A stretch of 64,000 bases of DNA from Zanthoxylum bungeanum (lineage: Eukaryota > Streptophyta > Magnoliopsida > Sapindales > Rutaceae). Numbering within the stretch: position 1 is the first letter of the stretch; each line of letters opens with the position of its first letter. A model generated the notes under the pieces. The model was not told the DNA's origin and searched no databases. It saw nothing but the letters and a program-made list of their open reading frames with translations. The stretch lies in the NCBI GenBank assembly GCA_019454045.1, contig SKCR01015013.1, positions 1 through 64,000 of the forward strand, given 5' to 3'. A program made the position numbers and the translations under genes. Shown here one piece after another: positions 1-10,885 of this stretch.

Positions 1-202
1 ACCTCTTGAAATATTGTTATTATAAGTGAAGAGGCAAGAAATTCATCATTATCTTGACATGGGAACTTGTGTGTAATCATTTGTTTTTAATTGCTTGAAG
101 AGGCGAGTTGCTGCATCACTTAGTTGCTTGCAAAAATTATTTACTTAGCTTAAATCTGACTTGGCTGAATTTGAAATTGAGTTAGTTACATTGTGACTAG
201 AT
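1..202 (+). repeat. Direct repeat, copy 1 (retroelement leader)
   Basis: This stretch begins with ACCTCTTGAAATATTG and matches 3818-4019 nearly base for base, with a few substitutions and small indels. It is untranslated leader sequence of the element described for 1-4019. Confidence 0.85.
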
Positions 203-899
203 CATTTATACTCATTTGCAAGTTGAAAGGTAGATATTACCATTGCTGAATGATTATATGAGTTACATTATCATTTGAGTTGTATTTACATGTATTGCAA
301 GTGCTAAGGATATAACTTGAAAATTGCCGAATGTGGTAATCTTGTTATTTGTATTGTATTTCATTTGCTTTGTATACACTTTGAGGGTGAGAGACAAAAG
401 AAAAGAGTGAAAAAAAGTTAAAAAAAAGGAGAAAAGAAAAAAGAAAGAAAGAAAAGAGTGAGACAAAAACAATAGCGAGTGATCACAAGATTGGCTAAGT
501 GTCACATTGAGTGCTTGCTTGTTTGTTTGCACATTTAGCTAACTCGTATTTTTTCTTATTATGAGCACTATAGCTTAAGTCTCTTTGATTGAGTCTTCGT
601 GATTACAATTCTTTTCGCTTTATTCCACCTGCACTATATACATTATTGGTTCTTTGTGTTTCTTCTAGCTTGTGGACTACACCTTAGTCGACCATTCTAG
701 GAATTGAGTTGATTTGTAATTGAATTGAAGAACTCAATAGTGGTAAAAGACAGTGAGTGTGAGCACAATATCAGGTAAAAGCCAATAGAGTGCAAACACA
801 AGTGGAGTGATATCATTCGAGTGTAAAAACATGAGATTGTGAGGATTTACATATTTATTTTGCTTTTTATTATTTCTAATCTGTTTGTTTAGTGTTGAG
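203..899 (+). other. Untranslated leader of the gypsy derivative
   Basis: AT-rich sequence with no convincing reading frame. It includes a purine-rich run at about 385-465 (GAGA/AAAG-rich). It lies between the leader repeat and the first gag-like ATG at 900. Open frames on the opposite strand here come from the purine run and low-complexity sequence. Confidence 0.5.
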
Positions 900-1380
900 A
901 TGACAGGTCCAAGTTTAACCATTGATGATAAGATCGAGGTTTGGATACTTTCAAAAGTGATATCCAAGATATTATGAGTGATTATAGAAGATCTTATGAG
1001 AACTGGAAAAAGACTTGGAAGGTAACTAAATATGTAGTGAATGAAGAGTGTACTCAACAACCAAAAGCTATTGAAGTTGTGTGTAATGAAGTGAGAAGCA
1101 CTTGTGATGTTGAATTCATAGCGAATGAAAACACTTGTGAGGCCTTGAATGTTGTGAATTGTGTTATAAGTGACGTGGTGAGTGAAAATGCTTGTGAGAC
1201 CGTGAGCATTGAGGGAGTAAACACTTGTGAGGTAATGTGCTTTGAGGTTGAAAAACATAGTGAAGCTGAGTAGGTGTGTGAGGAGGTCTTTGCAAGTATG
1301 GTTGAGATAGTGGCCATGAGTGATGATGAAGCTGTGAGAGCTGGTGAAACGAAAGTAGATGTGGTAGTGAAGTTTTTCCA
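900..1380 (+). pseudogene. Degenerate ORF at the gag position
   Basis: An ATG at 900 opens a short frame (MTGPSLTIDDKIE) that shifts near 940 into a second open frame running to a stop at 1273. The frame reads on past the stop to about 1380. The peptide is acidic and Cys/Val/Glu-rich, with loosely repeated NEV, ENTCE and ENACE elements, and shows no zinc knuckle. Its place downstream of a leader fits a truncated gag N-terminus. I do not recognise a specific domain, and the frameshift plus the missing protease and RT regions show it is dead. Confidence 0.4.
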
Positions 1381-1423
1381 TAACATTTTCTCTATTGTTT
1401 ATGCTTTTTCATCGTAGGTACAA

Positions 1424-1813
1424 GTGGTCAAGTATGATTCTTTTATATTTCAATATCATCATCCAATTGATTTTGTCATAACTATCTATGATCCGAGTTC
1501 GGATTCGAGGATAAATCCATTTCAAGAGTGGGAGAATGACATGATCCAAGGGACAACATTTGAGGTGAATGCAGTCACTCAAGGAACATTAGAGCCTTTG
1601 CAATTGCCAACAGGCCCAATCACAAGCCAAAGAGCTAAGAAGGTCACAGACGCAATAGCGGGGCCAGAGTTTGCATTTAATAGATGCATTCATCCTTCTA
1701 GTTTTTACATGCCTTATGAGATTGATTATGATTCTAATTCTTTAACTCATATGGATTTATTATCTTTGATTGTTATTAAGTTTGGGAGTATGAATGATAA
1801 GGGAAAGACATAG
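1424..1813 (+). pseudogene. Rearranged gypsy pol C-terminal and integrase pieces
   Basis: This 129-codon frame holds two pol pieces in the wrong order. First comes a C-terminal tail (SDSRINPFQEWEND, then LPTGPITSQRAKK), which normally ends a gypsy polyprotein. It is followed directly by an integrase-core piece (EFAFNRCIHPSSFYMPYEID, SNSLTHMDLLSL), which normally lies upstream of that tail. No RT or RNase H is present. The order implies internal deletion and duplication. The integrase piece resembles the gypsy FAYNRxxHSTT...PFEIVYGxNPLTPLDL region, which is family knowledge rather than a search result. Confidence 0.65.
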
Positions 1814-1841
1814 TTGGTGAGAATAATAGGTTTCCAACGCA

Positions 1842-2303
1842 TTGTGTTTGACCCAGCAAGCGGGTGTGGCTTTATATGCAAGAGGATACGGTCCATTTAA
1901 AGCCTTGGAAATGATCAATGACAATGCATATAAGCTGGATTTGCAAGGTAAGTACAACGTATCTACTACTTGTAATGTTTTTGACTTAAATCATTTTGAT
2001 GCAGGTTCAGATTCGAGGTCGAATCCTTTTCAACAAGGAGGGAATGACATGAGTCCAACCACACTAGAGACATTACAGGACGCATCTAACAACTTAGAAG
2101 AACCCATACAGTTGCCAACATGTCCAATCACAGGCCAAAGAGCAAAGAAGATCAGAGAGGCCTTTGCGGGACTAGCTCAGAGCTATGTGACCAGTTGCAG
2201 CAACCAAGTCAAGTGCACACCAGAGACACATATGGGCATAACCAGAGAGGTCCCCAAGCTATTTCATTTGACCCAGATCAGCTCAGCTCAGACTGAAGCA
2301 TAG
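1842..2303 (+). pseudogene. Gypsy integrase C-terminal domain and polyprotein tail
   Basis: The 153-codon frame contains YGPFKALEMINDNAYKLDL, the GPF/VLxxINDNAYKLDLPGxY signature of the Ty3/gypsy integrase C-terminal domain. NVFDLNHFDAGSDSRSNPF and LPTCPITGQRAKKIREAF follow, the usual end of the polyprotein. About 120 codons of the tail repeat what is already present at 1490-1660, so this end was duplicated. The catalytic integrase core, RNase H and RT are missing. The 3' LTR follows within about 100 bp. Confidence 0.75.
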
Positions 2304-2399
2304 CAGAGTAGCTTCAGCACCAGCACCATTTTGACCGATTTGACCTATTTTGGGACTATGTTGAATTCGGCCAAATGGGGGCATTTTTGTCATTTTTGC

Positions 2400-3039
2400 T
2401 CGACATGTTGACTTTATTTAAGATGTAATTAGCATAGTTGACTATGCCATTAGGCTTAATTATGCTTAAAACCTTGCTTATTGAGTAAGCACGTCAGTTT
2501 ACTATTTGATGTAAGCACTTCAAATTAGCTTAAGTTAGATTAGTTTTTTAATAATTGTTTTAAGCTACTTTAGGTGGGAAAAGACTTTTGGGGACGTACT
2601 TGAGTGAAAGCTTTGGGTAGTTTTTAGGTCTTTTGGTAATTTCACTTTAGGGACATTTTTGTCCATTCATACCTTTATGGTTTTCTTTGTAACCTATTTA
2701 AATTTTGTTTTCTTCTTATTTGGAATAACATTCACGACATTTTCATCAAATTTTAAAGCTTTTAAGCTTTGGCTATGGCTAAAACCTTGTTGAGGGAGGG
2801 ATTCCCCTTTTCAAGTTCAAATTGACTTATCTAAGCTTAGCAATTTAGTGGCATCTCCATTGCTAGCAAAATACAATCTGATTTCATGCTTGTGGTTATC
2901 ATGGACGTCAGTTTCATGGTGGTTAGGGGCTGATCTTGGTTGGGTTTTGTTCCTACAAAATCACTATTCAAAGTTCTTGGGGTTTTAAGAAAGATATTTG
3001 GGGTTTGCTTGGTTTCCAACCCAAGTGAGTTTCTTGTCA
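2400..3039 (+). repeat. LTR of the gypsy derivative (left edge approximate)
   Basis: The right edge is well set: ...CTTGTCA at 3039 is followed two bases later by a primer-binding site. The left edge is placed near TGTTGAC at 2406, downstream of a G-run (ATGGGGGC, about 2375) that could be the polypurine tract, but other TG starts between 2341 and 2406 are possible. The LTR is AT-rich with no ORF of note. It is shared by two internal regions. Confidence 0.6.
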
Positions 3040-3041
3040 TT

Positions 3042-3053
3042 TGGTATCAGAGC
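3042..3053 (+). other. Primer-binding site, tRNA-Met type
   Basis: TGGTATCAGAGC, the plant retrotransposon primer site complementary to the 3' end of initiator tRNA-Met. It starts two bases after the LTR end. Confidence 0.9.
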
Positions 3054-3817
3054 TCAGGGTTCCAAAGTCTGATTTTCCTATCTTTATGTGTTCTTCATCT
3101 TTGTTCTTTGTTGATTTAGTTTCGGCATCAAGGTTTTCTTCCACCTTGATTCGGCCATTGTAAGATCTTGTTGTTTCTTACTGATTCTTGCTGATTTGTG
3201 ATCAAAATAGCACGAATAACATTCTGCCCTTGAGTGTTTCTGATTGATCATGAGTATTTCTTTGTGTTAAGCTTTGACTACTTAGGTCAAAATTGGGGCT
3301 TTTGTGTTATTTGCTTGAATCAAGTGTTTAGTTGTTAATTCTATGTTATTAGGACGTGTTTAACATTGCTATGAAGTTATTAGTTTCAAAAATCCAAAAA
3401 AAAAAGAATCAGATCAGATTCGACCTAGTGAGATTTATTGACATATCTTGTCTTGCTATTGTTGAATACATTCAATTAATGTTGTTTCCATATGTATTAT
3501 TTATATCAAGTTTACAAAAATCAGAATTGACATCATTCATCTTGGCATTTACGTGAGCTTACTTGTTTGCATTCTTGTGAAGTTAGCACAATCTTGTGAG
3601 TTTGAGTGAAAAGAAAGAAAGATTGAGTGCATTATGGATGAATGTGAATGTGTAATTGATGAAACAAATATGAATGCACCAAATTTGGTGATTGGAGTGA
3701 GTTGTATCATTGTTATCTTGCTGATTTGTGTTGCTAATGTTGAAGAATCAAGTGAAGCAAGGTTGAGTGCAATAAATTTGCACTAAATTCGTGTGTATCC
3801 AAGCAACATCACTTGCC

Positions 3818-4019
3818 ACCTCTTGAAATATTGTTATTATAAGTGAAGAGGCAAGAAATTCATCATTATCTTGACATGGGAACTTGTGTGTAATCATTTG
3901 TTTTTAAGTTGCTTGAAGAGGCGAGTAGCTGCATCACTTAGTTGCTTGCAAAAATTATTTACTTAGCTTATAATCTGACTTGGCTGAATTTGAAATTGAG
4001 TTAGTTATATTGTGACTAG
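3818..4019 (+). repeat. Direct repeat, copy 2 (retroelement leader)
   Basis: Second copy of 1-202. It lies about 765 bp downstream of the primer site at 3042 and stops abruptly at GTGACTAG (4019), where copia W begins. The uninterrupted copy continues GTGACTAGATCATTT at 195-209, which defines the insertion point. The 3054-3817 stretch before it is AT-rich leader with no gene. Confidence 0.85.
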
Positions 4020-6216
4020 TGTAGGAAACGCTTTCCTCGTGCAGCGGAAGCGGTTAGGCCCACAGATCGAACTTGAAAATTTTTCTGCTTTGCCCTTCCT
4101 TTGGCCGAATGGAACCAGTGAGTATACTGAAATTTTGCCTCTATTTCACACAAGATTTCAGCCCCGGAATGCCCCCGAAACAGTCCCCGAACAGCCCCCG
4201 AACTGCAGTGAATTAATATACTGTTTTGCACCCGTTACACAACCGAACTGTACCCAAAATAGTCCCTGATTTGCGTGACCTGCTGTGATGTTTTAGGTCT
4301 GACTATTTCACTCAAAAACAGTCCCAACTCAGTCCCAAAAAGTCCCCAAGGTGTTTCCCAAAATCCCAAATTAAAACGAAACAAAACGAGCCCCAAATCA
4401 AGAGGCTAGGTTGCGGCAATGACCCAAAATAGGGGCTCACTACCGTGAATGAAGAAAGAAGGTAGAGGATGATTTTTTCGTCATCACAAAGTCTTCCGAG
4501 CTATATCTCGTTACTAACGGAGGATAGTGTGGGCTACACTAACAAAACAAGTCCCTAAACTATTTAGAGATTCAATCACACACTTGATTTTATTTTCTTC
4601 TTCTTGTTCTTCAATGGTGTTTCTCAACTTTTGAGAGAGTAGAGAAGAAGAAGAAGGTGGCTAGGGTTTTCAATCGCCGAGTCCTCAAAAGAAAAAAAAT
4701 ATATTTTTCTTTTTATACTAAGGGTAATTTGTTTCATAAAACAAATCAACCACTTCCCTCTCACCTTATCACAAATTCGGCCAAGCTAGGATTTTTGATT
4801 AAATTTTGTTTCAAAAATAAACAAATCCTATTCCTTATACACCAAGGAATTCGGCCATGGCTAAGATTTCTTAATTAATTTTTTTTCCAAAATAAACAAA
4901 TCCTATTCCTTATACACCAAGGAATTCGGCCATGGCTAAGATTTCTTCATTAATTTTGTAACAATATTATTTACTTTCCATAAAGTCAATATATGTTACA
5001 AATTAAATATATGATTAATATTTGAAAGTCATTACTTCCAAAATCAAATCAAGGGTTTCCAAAACCCATACATTAACTTTTAATGTATAGTTTCAAGTGT
5101 GACGCAATTAATATTATTAATCATATTAATAATATTTATTCTTTGTGAGTATATAATTGGACTATCCAATTATATTAACTCCGCTATAATATATCGAGCT
5201 AGCATGGGGACCAAATGGACCTACAGTTCTGAGCTCCAATAATCTCGAAATATTAATTAAGTCTTAATTAAATATTCCGAATTATTAACTCCGGGTTATT
5301 CCACTAAAAACCCGAAGTTGTACTCTCGTTGCCGTAGATGAAATATTAAGCCGAACCAAGTCGGTGTCCACCGATATAGTCATTGCATACGAATTGATCC
5401 TTCACGAGTATCTCGTAATTAGAGCCGGGTCATAATGTCCGTTATACCCCTCTAATTATTTTTACCTTAAGTACCATTGATTCTCTAATGAACGATTTAT
5501 TCATAACTATTATGAATATTAATCTTTCTATTCGTAATAGAAAGACTTGAGCGCTCAAATCGTTCAAGTACCGAAACAACCCTTAAGAAAGATACTCATC
5601 TACTTCTCGCAAGAAGGAGTGAACTCCATGTCTATGTAAAACGTTCCCAGCTACAAAACAAACTGTGCCCCCAAAGTACGTAGCTATTGGTCGGGACCGC
5701 TACACCAACCTCACCTTTGTAAATCAAAGGACACAGCCTGCCATGCATGAGTTCGTAGTACACTCAGGATTAAGATCAATCCATATATGACCATCAAGTA
5801 GATTGAAATGACTTTCTTTGCTTAACGGATATTATAAGAATGTCATTTCTATTTGGGTCCAGTCCTATATGATCGCATCATACAAGGTGCCTCCATTCTC
5901 ATGTCTCTACATGGACGATCCGGATTAAGATCGCCATACAAATATAGAATGGACCACAGCTATAGATAAACCACAACAAAGTACCCGGTTTGTTTGCTCT
6001 CTATGGACTATTTAAGATTACTAACTTCAGACTTAAATCCTCTGGTGTATGACACTCATACACTAAGTCTGAAGATACATAAGTAATCTAAGATATTTAT
6101 GAAGATATATAATATGCGAAAAATAAACAAACAATTGATAAATGAATAATGCATCATTTTATTTCAAAACACATGAAACTGTTTACATCACATGTAGCTA
6201 TAAGGCATACATCCCA
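4020..6216 (-). repeat. 3' LTR of copia W, 2.2 kb
   Basis: Begins TGTAGGAAAC and ends CATCCCA next to AAAATCTCCCACTT. On the coding strand this is the copia polypurine tract AAGTGGGAGA followed by an LTR starting TGGGATGTATG. It is long for a copia LTR. It contains a tandem duplication at about 4815-4965 (period 75 bp, including TTCGGCCATGGCTAAG). The region has no gene; small open frames such as 4012-4269 and 4657-4878 are incidental. Confidence 0.8.
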
Positions 6217-6410
6217 AAAATCTCCCACTTGCACCAGAGCAAATGGGACATGTCACATAATCCTAGACCATCTAGGTGACCGTCAAAAACTTTAGCCGGC
6301 AAGGTCTTTGTAAACGGATCAGCAAGGTTCTCTGCGGATGCAATCTTTGTGACGGTAACGTCTCCTCTCTACACTATCTCCCTGATGAGATGATATTTCC
6401 TCTCTATATG
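6217..6410 (-). pseudogene. Copia W RNase H C-terminus and pol end
   Basis: Minus-strand reading gives HIERKYHLIREIV, then a TAG stop, then RGDVTVTKIASAENLADPFT and KTLPAKVFDGHLDGLGL. This is the usual end of copia pol just before the polypurine tract. The single in-frame stop and the interruption by element A at 6411 make it a pseudogene. Confidence 0.85.
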
Positions 6411-6415
6411 CTTTC
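6411..6415. repeat. Target-site duplication of element A (left)
   Basis: CTTTC directly before the 5' LTR of element A. The same five bases follow the 3' LTR at 13972-13976, a perfect 5-bp TSD. Confidence 0.95.
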
Positions 6416-8316
6416 TGATGAGTGGTATTTATATCACTATTTCCCACTCATTTAACATAATATTTTATATAGTTTCTCAAGTTTTATGAACGTTTTGATG
6501 TGTTTTTGTTTATTTTGCAGATAAAAATAATATTGGAACTTAATGGAATCAACTCGGGGCTAAAACGATAAAATCCGGAGGAAAAATTGTTAAAAACAAA
6601 ATTTTACTATACGTGTCACGAAGTGCAGTTCTAAATTCCAATTTTGCGCAAGTTTCGTAATTTGGCCATAACCTTTTCATCCGATATCCAATTGAGCTAA
6701 TTCGAGTTTCAGATTAAATAAGACTCGAAGATATACAACTTTGAAAGTCAAAATATTTTCTAATTCGGAAGTTTGGAAGGCCGAAATTGATGAAAAATCC
6801 AATATATTTTGAATAATTACTATAGTCATTTTCAAAATATAAAATAAAATTAATAAAAATAAAAATAAAAATTGGCAAACTTCCACCAAACATGCTTGCA
6901 TGTTTGGTTCCATGTTTGGTGCCATGTTTGGTGCCATGTTTGATGCCATGTTTGATGCCATGTTTGGTTCCATGTTTGGTGGAGCAATTCGTGGAGCAAT
7001 CGGTGGAGAAATAGATGGAAGCCTTTAGGTTTTTCTATAAATACCAAGCCATTTCATTTGTAATTCTCATGCTTTCCTTAGGTTTTTGTAAGAAATTTAA
7101 GGATTGCAACTTGTTTGTATTTATTTTTAGTATTTAATTTATGCATTTTTATTTTCAGTAATAGTAGTAGTTCTTCTTCTTCTTCTCTTTTCTTTTATGT
7201 TTAGTAGTTAGATTTCCGCTGGGGGAAGGGTGAAGCTTTTATTATTTTAATTTAGATTAATCTCCATTAATTATAATATAGAAATTATAATTTAAATTAA
7301 AAGGATTACCGCCTTAATGGCTGGTTTTATTTATTTGACATAAAGTAACACCGCCTATATGGCCGGTCTTTAGGTGACAGATAATTACCGCCTATATGGC
7401 TGATTTATGGACAAATAATGTTACCGCCTTTATGGCATGTTGGACTTAATTAAAATCTGACTTAATGAGGATATCGCCTATATGGTCGGTTGGTAATATC
7501 ACAGATAAATTATATATTATAATAATGAAGATTTCTAAATTAGAAATAGTAAATGTGGATCCCAACCCCCAGCATTTTATTTTTATTTTAGGGAAGTGAT
7601 GAAACACAATATTCACATACTTAATAATTGATTTAATTATATATTGGGTAATTCTTTAGTTTGTTTATTGAATCTTAAGCTTAATGCTTCTTGTTGCCTG
7701 ATCACCAATAAGATTGATGTGGTAAACTTAAAATGAACTTGGAAAAGAGATTTTAGGTTTCAGCCTTAGATTCAATAGCTCACGATCTTCCTTGAGGATA
7801 GATAACCCTTTAATAGATTTCATTACAGGATAAGAATATACCTGTCGGGCGGGGGTAGCCATAATTGGAACTTGACCTTAATAAATCCAGATAATTTGGT
7901 TGACATAGACATATGGTTCAATTGGGTTATACCGGATATTTGCGTCTGACCATCGGAAGAGGCTTTTGCATATCATCGTGTTCCAGGTTAACAAACTGAC
8001 TTATTACACATATATGATGGAATTAATTCATCATTAGAATAATATTGTGTGGAGTCACAACGCTAGATACTTGAGTCTTTTGTTATTTTCCTTAGTATTT
8101 TATTTTGTTTATTTTATTTATTTTAATTAAGGAAAACCACATTCAACCAACCAATCAACCAATCATTCTATTCTCCTTCTGATTAGATACTCGTAAATAA
8201 ATAGAATCGACAATTTATAACAATAGTAGGAATTAAGTCATCGTGTGATCGATATTTTTATACTACTTGAACGATACGTGCGATTGCGTTATACGCGTGT
8301 GTTTACGCACCGGTCA
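6416..8316 (+). repeat. 5' LTR of element A
   Basis: Begins TGATGAGTGGTATTTATATC and ends GCACCGGTCA, six bases before the PBS. TATAAATA at 7036-7043 is the likely U3 promoter TATA box. Upstream of it is a 12-bp tandem repeat. Downstream is a region with repeated ACCGCCTATATGGCTGG-like units (about 7305-7490). No gene. Confidence 0.92.
6899..6982. repeat. 12-bp tandem repeat in U3 of element A, 7 units
   Basis: Seven CATGTTTGGTGC-type units in a row, with third-block variants (GGTTC, GATGC, GGTGG). They lie about 55 bp upstream of the TATA box. The 3' LTR has six units (12577-12648). Confidence 0.9.
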
Positions 8317-8322
8317 AGTTTT

Positions 8323-8340
8323 TGGCGCCATTGCCGGGGA
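8323..8340 (+). other. Primer-binding site, tRNA-Asp type
   Basis: TGGCGCCATTGCCGGGGA, which matches the plant tRNA-Asp 3' end complement TGGCGCCGTTGCCGGGGA with one change (G to A). It begins six bases after the LTR end. Confidence 0.9.
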
Positions 8341-8436
8341 CTTATATTTCTTGAGTTGTTAATTTTGAAGCTATCTAATTTACTTGTATCTAATTTTCTT
8401 TATTTTTATCTGTGATTTTATTTCATTCTGGTTGAA

Positions 8437-9709
8437 ATGGAACACTACTGGGAGATTGAGAGATAACGTGCTTTACAAGAAGATACACCCCACATCTGGG
8501 ACCAACAGTCCGGTTTTCTGAGGCCTGTTGACAACTATCACTGGATGCCAGAACCAATCAATACTACATTTTCTCATCAGACCGAAATGGGGAGATGTGT
8601 GATATGTGATGGTAACCACCCGTGCGATCAATGTATATACCGTTCAGAGTGGCAGAATTATTGGAATCATTCATGGTATGAAGATCCACCACATTTCACA
8701 GAACCACATTCTCTATCTTATCCACCACCCACCTACTATGATCTTCATCAAGAACCAAAACCACCAGAGGAAGAGCAATTGGTTGACATGCTCAAAGATT
8801 GGTTCAAGAAACGAGACAAAGAGTTGGATACAATGCTTGAAACATGTCAGAATCAACTCGAAAGTATTCAGAGACAATCAGCATCCATTCAGAATATGAC
8901 AGATCAAATGAGACAATTAACAGAAAACCAGAGCTACATACCTCAAGAACCATTTTCTGATGACACTGATGAAGCCTTCCAGTACCAATCAGATCACAAT
9001 AACACTTTAGAAAAGAAGGAGGTGAGCAGTATCAACAACCAGAGGTATCAGTTCAGGAGCCCAAACCAGCAAAGTCTCTATTTGACTTTTATTTTTCAGA
9101 TTTTGACGAGGATGAAGCTGATCTATTTGTACCAACTGCACCAACAAGGGAGGATCAAACTTTCAATCCTCAAAATGAAGATCTTGGAGCATGTTTTGAC
9201 ATGATGTTTAAAGAAGATCTACTTGAACCAGTCACATCAACTTTAGAGGATGAAGACCTAAAATCAGACACATCTTTACATCCTCAGGTAGACAATTATG
9301 AGGTATGCATTTCACAGATGACAGACGAAGAACTGAACGCATAAATCCTAAAATACATATGTGAAGAAAAGGTGGAGCAAGAAGCTGAGCAAAATAAGGA
9401 GCAAATGTCTGACTTTATTGAAGATCTATTGAATTCAGGCAAAACATCGCTGTTTTGGGGAGTACAATTTAGAGATATCACCCAGAAGCTTGACAGAATA
9501 GAACTTCCATTCAAAGTCAAGCACCATATAAGACCTCCTGATTTTTTTTTTCAAGAACCACTGGAGCAACAAAGGTTAAAAAGGTGGCACGATCACTGAA
9601 TGAGACAAAATTATTTTTGTCACCTTACCGTTGGAAGAGACCATTCAAAAGCAACGCACATGAGATTGTCTTTAATCGGACATCCAAGACGACGTTGAAA
9701 CCTCCTTGA
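8437..9709 (+). pseudogene. ORF1 of element A, gag-derived, broken
   Basis: The ATG at 8437 matches the ORF1 starts of B (42180) and C (49724), but codon 10 is TAA where B has TTA. The frame is then open from 8545 to about 9204. It carries CVICDGNHPCDQC, a CX2CX3HX4C knuckle, then WQNYWNHSW as in Athila-type gag, a proline-rich segment, and a coiled-coil-like stretch (KRDKELDTMLETCQNQLESI). A one-base loss near 9025 shifts the frame. Homologous C-terminal sequence resumes at 9372-9599 (FRDITQKLDRIELPFKVKHH) and the ancestral stop is TGA at 9707. The capsid part of gag and all of pol are absent. Presumed role: RNA binding and packaging. The C-terminal half is not a domain I recognise. Confidence 0.8.
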
Positions 9710-10234
9710 CAGATGGATTCCAGTCATGTCTGGCTGAAGACGAAAAATTTAGCGCTAGCAGGGAGGCAACCCATGGAATTTTGTTGTAATTTTTTTTGTA
9801 TACATGTTGTAGAGTTTTTTTAATTTTGTGTGTTATTTTTGTAGGGAAAAGCACAAACGGAGCATTTTATAACAGAAGGAATGGTGTTTGGCAATCACAA
9901 AGAAGAGAGCTAATTCATTTGAGATGGCTGAGTAAGGAATGAATTCTTGAGACGCATCCTGATGAATTTATACTAAGCGAGTGATGTATTACGTACAAAA
10001 TTCCGTTGCCTTAATAATTGCTTTGACTTGCTTTTCTTTTGTTATTTTCTTTTATTTTCGCCGACAAGATCTAAACTTTTTGACTTTTCACGATTTATTT
10101 TAACGTTTATCTAATAATTATCATTTGGCAAGTACTAGTGCTTTTATTACTCACCCATTTTCAGGTTCTATAAATTCAGCTATACATTTCTCTCTTCAAC
10201 ACATCCAGATATATATCCAAACAAGAAAGAGAAA
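9710..10234 (+). other. ORF1-LOG intergenic region of element A
   Basis: Contains GCGCTAGCAGGGAGGCAACCC at about 9751, a block that in Athila-like elements follows the coding region. A TATAAAT at 10169-10175 lies 60 bp before the LOG ATG, with a CT-rich stretch (TTTCTCTCTTCAAC) between them. The same TATA-to-ATG layout is kept in B and C, so LOG may have its own core promoter. Confidence 0.5.
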
Positions 10235-10885
10235 ATGGAAGCAACTTCACAGCAGTGATTCAAGCAAATTTGTGTTTTCTGTGGATCCAATTCTGGTAAT
10301 AAACCAGAATTCATTGGGCTGCAAGGGAATTGGGGCGAGTCATAGCAGAGAAAAATATGCACCTAGTATATCGCGGTGGCAATCTTAGATTAATGGGAAG
10401 CATTTCAAAAACCGTTCAGGAAGGTGATGGTCATGTTTTGGGAATTATCCCAAAACCTTTGGCGAACGAACATTTGATTGGACAAACAAATGGAGATTAG
10501 CGTATTATATCGGGTATGTCTGAACAACTCCAAGAAATGGTCAATACTGCTGATGCGTTTATTGCTCTACCAGGAGGGCTCGAAAATTTTGAAGAGATAT
10601 TCACAGTGGCATCATGGGCACACTTGAATATTCATTGGAAGCCCATTGGGTTACTTAATATTGAGCATTTCTTCGATTTTCTGTTTGTATTTCTTGCGGA
10701 AGCCAAAAGACACGAGTTCGTCACAAAATCAGTACAATATATTTTCTTGACTGCAACAAAGGCCGAAGAATTAATTGACCAAATCTTAGCCTTTAAACAA
10801 AATCGATCCCATTCTTTCCAAGTTGAACTGATCAGATGACGATCGTGGTAAGAAGCGTAAGATAAATCTGAATCTCAACCTTTAG
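10235..10885 (+). pseudogene. Captured LOG-like cytokinin phosphoribohydrolase, copy A, broken
   Basis: LOG enzymes cleave cytokinin riboside 5'-monophosphates to the active free base and ribose 5-phosphate. Matches to the family: ICVFCGSNSG-type start (shifted frame near 10263-10300), the GGGN-LG-MG region as a degraded version near 10370, IIPKPLANEHLIGQTNGD, then PGGLENFEEIF in place of PGGxGTxxE, and WAHLNIHWKPIGLLNIEHFF. Damage: TGA at codon 8, a one-base loss near 10318, TAG replacing GAG at about 10498, GT changed to EN in the catalytic motif, and a one-base loss near 10800. No introns, unlike typical plant LOG genes. The C-terminal RGKKRK basic cluster is still visible. Clearly dead. 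Confidence 0.9.

Larger units (their letters stand above)
1..4019 (+). mobile_element. Ty3/gypsy derivative in internal-LTR-internal order
   Basis: Positions 1-202 recur at 3818-4019 with a constant offset of 3817. Between the copies lie broken gag/pol pieces, an LTR ending near 3039, and a tRNA-Met type primer site at 3042. Position 1 therefore corresponds to about 776 bp downstream of a primer site, so the window starts inside an internal region, runs through one LTR and enters a second copy of the same internal region. Unequal recombination between LTRs of neighbouring copies gives this order. The second internal region is cut at 4019 by copia W. The pol remnants resemble chromovirus integrase C-termini, but the lineage is inferred. 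Confidence 0.7.

Noticed and set aside
734..1381. Long reverse-strand open frame opposite the gag-like region
   Set aside because: It overlaps the forward gag/pol remnants, has His/Thr/Phe-rich low-complexity content and no recognisable domain.
3042..3053. tRNA genes at the tRNA-like sites
   Set aside because: Only 12-18 bases match a tRNA 3' end, directly after LTR ends; these are primer-binding sites.
6677..7047. Reverse-strand ORFs with repeated MAPNM or HQTW units in element A LTRs
   Set aside because: They are translations of the 12-bp tandem repeat, present in both LTRs, with no other support.
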